Assembly: GCA_949840475.1 (NCBI GenBank)
Contig: CATKXA010000030.1
Location: 1 to 10,126 of the forward strand
DNA: 10,126 nt
Reading direction: 5' to 3'
DNA from: an uncultured Thermoanaerobacterales bacterium
GTDB lineage: Bacteria > Bacillota > Clostridia > Christensenellales > UBA1242
In this document: positions 7,400-10,126 of the stretch, piece by piece
How positions within the stretch are numbered: position 1 is the first letter of the stretch
Layout: each line of letters opens with the position of its first letter
Made by a program: the position numbers and the translations under genes
The notes under the pieces: model-generated
The model's database searches: none
The model's input: the letters and a program-made list of their open reading frames with translations, nothing else
What the model was told of the DNA's origin: nothing

Positions 7400-8443
7400 T
7401 TACTCTCCCTTTATAGAATTTTTTGCTTGAAGTGCTGTTATTGCTATAACTAACACAATTTCGTCAGCGTTAGCACCCCTAGATAAATCGTTGATTGGCT
7501 TTTTAAGCCCTTGAAGTAGCGGACCAACGGCCTTAACATTTGCAAAGCGTTGAACTAGCTTGTAGCCGATATTACCAGCCTCTAGGTCTGGAAACACAAG
7601 TACATTAGCCCTTCCTTCCAAACTTGAGTCCAAACATTTACGCTTAGCCACTTCTGGAACGATTGCAGCATCTGCTTGTATCTCTCCATCTATTATTAGC
7701 ATAGAATCCATGCGTCTTGCAAGCTTATAAGCCCTTTTTATTTTTTGTACGTCTTCATTTTCTACATTTACATTAGCTTTAGTTGAATATGACAACAGTG
7801 CAACTCTTGGTTTAATACCACAAATCTGTTCAGCAGTTTTAGCGGATAGTACTGCAATTTCAGCAAGCTCCTTATCTGTTGGGTTTACAACTACTGCACA
7901 ATCGCCCATAACCATCAAGCCATTTTCTCCAAGCGAAGAACCTTTTGGTGTTTCTAAAATTAAACTACTTGAAACTTTAGATATTCCTTCTCTTGTTTTA
8001 ATGATTTGAAAGGCTGGCCTCATAACATCAGCAGATTCAGTGACAGCCCCCGCAACCACGCCATCAGCATCTTCACTCTTTACCATCATGGTCGCATAAT
8101 ACATAGGATTTTTAACAAGCTCTTGTGCCTGTTCTTCAGTTAAGCCCTTACTTTTTCTCAAGTCATAAAGAGATTTTGCATACATCTCTCTTTTTTTACC
8201 CTCAGACTCAACATCGATGATTTCAATGTTCTTCATTGCTTTTTTAGATAATTTATCTTTAAGCAATATTTTGTTGCCAATTAAGATAAGCTTACAGATA
8301 TTGAGTAGCGAAACCTTTTCAGCAGCCTCAATAATTCTATCATCATTACCCTCTGGCAATACTATTGTTTTACCAGAACCTTGAGCACGCTTAACAATTT
8401 CTGTAAAAGCATCGTTTTCTACTTTAGGTTTTTTGCTAAACAA
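7400..8443 (-). CDS. pta: Phosphate acetyltransferase (TTG start)
   Basis: Transfers the acetyl group of acetyl-CoA to phosphate, giving acetyl phosphate for acetate kinase. This is the short, catalytic-domain-only form (347 residues from the chosen start), as in Bacillota and Methanosarcina, without the N-terminal regulatory part of the E. coli enzyme. Motifs: KTIVLPEGNDDR (25-36), NPMYYATMMV (112-121), DGVVAGAVTESADVMRP (127-143), LSYSTK (217-222), DGEIQADAA (252-260), EGRANVLVFPDLEAGNIGYK (276-295) and PINDLSRG (316-323), whose Ser-Arg pair matches the conserved catalytic pair. I choose TTG 8443 because GGAGG lies 8 bases before it; the longer open frame to an ATG at 8587 would run through the divergent promoter into tmcAL and gives residues foreign to the family. 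Followed by ackA after 3 bases, so the two form an operon. Confidence 0.97.
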   Translation of the reverse strand: MFSKKPKVENDAFTEIVKRAQGSGKTIVLPEGNDDRIIEAAEKVSLLNICKLILIGNKILLKDKLSKKAMKNIEIIDVESEGKKREMYAKSLYDLRKSKGLTEEQAQELVKNPMYYATMMVKSEDADGVVAGAVTESADVMRPAFQIIKTREGISKVSSSLILETPKGSSLGENGLMVMGDCAVVVNPTDKELAEIAVLSAKTAEQICGIKPRVALLSYSTKANVNVENEDVQKIKRAYKLARRMDSMLIIDGEIQADAAIVPEVAKRKCLDSSLEGRANVLVFPDLEAGNIGYKLVQRFANVKAVGPLLQGLKKPINDLSRGANADEIVLVIAITALQAKNSIKGE

Positions 8444-8450
8444 ATGTATA

Positions 8451-8456
8451 TCCTCC
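8451..8456 (-). promoter_or_regulatory. Ribosome binding site deciding the pta TTG start
   Basis: On the minus strand GGAGGA is followed by seven bases and then TTG, in frame with the conserved Pta sequence. No ATG or GTG lies in frame at a workable distance from this near-perfect Shine-Dalgarno site. Confidence 0.8.
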
Positions 8457-8462
8457 AATTCA

Positions 8463-8491
8463 TTGCGTATTTGAATTTTCTTTAGTATAAT
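8463..8491 (+). promoter_or_regulatory. Predicted promoter for tmcAL
   Basis: On the plus strand TTGCGT (8463-8468) lies 17 bases before a perfect TATAAT (8486-8491), giving a start near 8498 and a leader of about 46 bases. A second reading, TTGAAT (8471-8476) with an 18-base spacer to TATTAT (8495-8500), is nearly as good, so either or both may be used. Confidence 0.55.
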
Positions 8492-8501
8492 GTGTATTAT
8501 A
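8484..8501 (-). promoter_or_regulatory. Candidate -10 region for pta-ackA, overlapping the tmcAL promoter
   Basis: The minus strand carries TATAAT (8501-8496) and TATACT (8489-8484). Neither has a good -35 box: the best partner for the first is TTTATT with a 17-base spacer. A promoter must lie in this 100 bp gap because pta is the first gene of its operon, but its exact position is uncertain. The -10 elements of the two directions interlock. Confidence 0.4.
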
Positions 8502-8543
8502 AAACAAGATTTAAAAAAAATAAAATGTTTAGAGAGATTTTTT

Positions 8544-9767
8544 ATGAAACTTTGTGCAATTATTTCTGAATTTAACCCATTTACCAATGGTCATGCCCAC
8601 ATTATTTCCGAAGCAAAGCAAAAAACTGGCTGTAAAATACTCAGCCTCATGAGCGGAAACTTTGTTCAGCGTGGTCAAATGGCAATTTTAGATAAGTATA
8701 AACGTGCACAAATAGCTATAGCCCAAGGGGCAGACTTTGTTTTTGAACTACCTCTACATTACGCAATCTCTCCCGCTGAGAAGTTTGCTGAAGGAACTGT
8801 TAAGTGCCTATATGCACTTGGCGTTAGCTATATCGCTTTCGGCACAAGCCTTGAAGACAACAGTGTACTAGAAAAAATAGCTAAAATTAAAGCAAATGAG
8901 CCACAAAGCATTAAAAATAATATCAAAAGTTTCATGAAACAAGGCTTGCCTTACACAAAAGCAATAAAGAACGCATATTTAATAGAGCTAAAGCAAGAAC
9001 AATCTCTTGTCGATTTAGTGTTTAGCTGTCCAAATAATATCCTCGCCCTTGAATACCTTACAGCTATTGTAAAGCATGGCTATAATATCACTCCAATTTA
9101 CGTAAAGCGTACTGACGGCGGTTACAATTCAGCTTTCGTTACTAAATGCAAAATAAATAACAATAAAATTAATTTTGCCAGTGCTTCCTACATTAGAAGC
9201 CTAATAGAAAACAACAATTTAAAGGTGGTAAAAAAACTAGTACCACAGCCTTGCTACGAGCATTTAAAAACTATAGATAAAGCTTCTATAATAACTGCTA
9301 ATGCCAAGCTTGACGCTGTTATAATTAATAAACTTAGAACCTTTACAGTCCAAGATTTGTACAACTTTTTTGATTTTGATAAAGCCCTTGCAAGTGCGAT
9401 TTATCAAAATGTGCAAAAGCTCTGCTCATTAGAAGCTATAAGCACATCTGCCAGCAACAAAACTTACAGACAGTCACGAATTAAAAGGCTACTTTTTTTA
9501 TCATACTTTGGCATCACAAAAGAGCTTTATAAATCGCTTGATGCAAACCTGTTGCCTATAAACGCACTTGCTGTTAAAGCAGACTGCAAACAAGATTTGT
9601 CTAAGCTTATTAAACTTTGTAAATCACCTATCCTTGTATCTAGTAAAGACTATCAGGTTCTTAGCGGTATAAATAAACAATCGGCAGATTTGGTTTTATC
9701 TGGCTCTCTGCTTTATAATGTTTGTAACACCCGCGAAAGTAGTCAAGATTTGTGCAAATTTATTTAG
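8544..9767 (+). CDS. tmcAL: tRNA(Met) cytidine acetate ligase (TmcAL, YlbM)
   Basis: Makes N4-acetylcytidine at the wobble base (C34) of elongator tRNA-Met using acetate and ATP through an acetyl-adenylate, by family knowledge; this differs from the acetyl-CoA enzyme TmcA of enterics. The 407-residue length is normal. The nucleotidyltransferase domain opens with ISEFNPFTNGH (7-17, the HxGH-like site) and has GNFVQRG (38-44), ELP (68-70), CPNNILALEY (162-171) and ASASYIR (212-218); RQSRIKRLL (309-317) is in the C-terminal part. The usual FGSE motif reads FGTS (99-102) here. I start at ATG 8544, behind AGAGAG with 7 bases between, where the family alignment begins; an in-frame ATG at 8490 lies inside the promoter. 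It is divergent from pta-ackA, which makes acetate, and is followed after 34 bp by a ylbJ-like gene. Confidence 0.93.
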   Translation: MKLCAIISEFNPFTNGHAHIISEAKQKTGCKILSLMSGNFVQRGQMAILDKYKRAQIAIAQGADFVFELPLHYAISPAEKFAEGTVKCLYALGVSYIAFGTSLEDNSVLEKIAKIKANEPQSIKNNIKSFMKQGLPYTKAIKNAYLIELKQEQSLVDLVFSCPNNILALEYLTAIVKHGYNITPIYVKRTDGGYNSAFVTKCKINNNKINFASASYIRSLIENNNLKVVKKLVPQPCYEHLKTIDKASIITANAKLDAVIINKLRTFTVQDLYNFFDFDKALASAIYQNVQKLCSLEAISTSASNKTYRQSRIKRLLFLSYFGITKELYKSLDANLLPINALAVKADCKQDLSKLIKLCKSPILVSSKDYQVLSGINKQSADLVLSGSLLYNVCNTRESSQDLCKFI

Positions 9768-9785
9768 CATTTTACAAGAAAACAA

Positions 9786-9806
9786 GTCATAAACTTAATG
9801 TATGAC
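9786..9806 (+). repeat. Short inverted repeat between tmcAL and the ylbJ-like gene
   Basis: GTCATA (9786-9791) and TATGAC (9801-9806) are perfect 6 bp arms around a 9-base loop. No T run follows, so it is a poor terminator. The right arm includes the ATG at 9802, the longer candidate start of the next gene, so if formed in mRNA it could mask that codon. May be chance. Confidence 0.3.
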
Positions 9807-10126
9807 GCAGACCAAAACTTTGAAAATAAAAAAAATGAGCTTTAAAGATTTCTCTTTTAGCTCTTTTTTGCTTTCTATAGCTATTATTGTTGTCATGATA
9901 CTAATACTTGTTAGCCCTGTTAGATACGCAGATAGCGTGATAACTGGGCTAAAGCTCTTCTTTAAAGCAGTGCTTCCAGGGCTATTGCCTTTCATGTTTT
10001 TAACAAAGCTCTTGACTGAATTTAACGTTATTGGTAAGCTTTCAAATAAGCTTAATGTTCCAATTAATAAACTTTTGGGCATAAATGGTAGCGGCTTTTA
10101 TGCATTTATAATGAGTGCTATCTCTG
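9802..10126 (+). CDS. ylbJ: YlbJ-like integral membrane protein (5' part, cut by window edge)
   Basis: N-terminal 108 codons of a multi-pass membrane protein resembling the sporulation membrane protein YlbJ of the nucleoside-recognition/Gate-domain family. YlbJ is needed for spore formation in Bacillus, but its transported substrate, if any, is not known. Visible parts, numbered from the shorter start: a hydrophobic first segment (about 11-27, SFLLSIAIIVVMILILV), then GLKLFFKAVLPGLLPFMFLTKLL (about 38-60), the family's characteristic region with the conserved Pro-x-LLPF pattern, then a loop and the start of another hydrophobic stretch. The start is unsure: ATG 9802 gives a basic 11-residue extension, while ATG 9835 is in the same frame; neither has a clear ribosome site. 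It lies just after tmcAL and probably shares its transcript. ylbJ and ylbM are also neighbours in Bacillus, which supports the call. Confidence 0.78.
   Translation, partial: MTQTKTLKIKKMSFKDFSFSSFLLSIAIIVVMILILVSPVRYADSVITGLKLFFKAVLPGLLPFMFLTKLLTEFNVIGKLSNKLNVPINKLLGINGSGFYAFIMSAIS

Noticed and set aside
8490..8543. Upstream ATG extending TmcAL by 18 residues.
   Set aside because: It lies within the divergent -10 region, so would not be in the mRNA, and the added residues precede the family's normal N terminus.
8444..8587. Upstream ATG extending Pta by 48 residues.
   Set aside because: It would start inside tmcAL on the opposite strand and pass through the promoter and the GGAGG site; the extra residues are unlike Pta.
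9795..10082. Minus-strand frame of 95 codons at the right edge.
   Set aside because: It is antisense to the hydrophobic, family-like YlbJ frame and has no ribosome site.
1..10126. Possibility of a mobile element, CRISPR array, toxin-antitoxin or defence system.
   Set aside because: Nearly all DNA is taken up by recognised core genes; no spaced direct repeats, transposase, integrase or terminal inverted repeats were seen.

Overview
The window is AT-rich, gene-dense DNA that looks like a chromosomal housekeeping segment of a Bacillota bacterium, most likely a fermentative, anaerobic Clostridia-type lineage. I infer this from the gene order, good Shine-Dalgarno sites of the GGAGG type, TATAAT/TTGACA promoters, TTG start codons, a pta-ackA acetate pathway and a YlbJ-type protein known from spore formers. 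The species cannot be named from the sequence alone. There is no sign of a mobile element, phage, CRISPR array, tRNA or rRNA.

Layout, left to right. On the minus strand: smc (chromosome segregation ATPase, its 3' end cut by the window edge), rnc (RNase III) and plsX (phosphate acyltransferase), closely spaced (15 and 18 bp gaps) and probably one transcript from a promoter at 5239-5268. A strong intrinsic terminator (5379-5408) separates them from rpmF (ribosomal protein L32) and yceD/DUF177, which share a perfect consensus promoter at 6150-6178. Further right, still on the minus strand, come ackA and pta (acetate kinase and phosphotransacetylase), only 3 bp apart. A 100 bp divergent control region (8444-8543) follows. 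On the plus strand are tmcAL (tRNA-Met cytidine acetate ligase, ylbM) and the start of a YlbJ-like membrane protein cut by the right edge.

The genes fall into themes: acetyl-CoA to acetyl phosphate to acetate with ATP (pta, ackA); acetate used for a tRNA anticodon modification (tmcAL); ribosome and RNA maturation (yceD, rpmF, rnc); first steps of phospholipid synthesis (plsX); and chromosome compaction (smc). Two genes, pta and plsX, appear to start at TTG, each behind a good ribosome binding site. I found no convincing undescribed system. The points of interest are regulatory: a near-palindromic divergent promoter, an operon split by a terminator between rpmF and plsX, and a few variant residues in otherwise conserved motifs.
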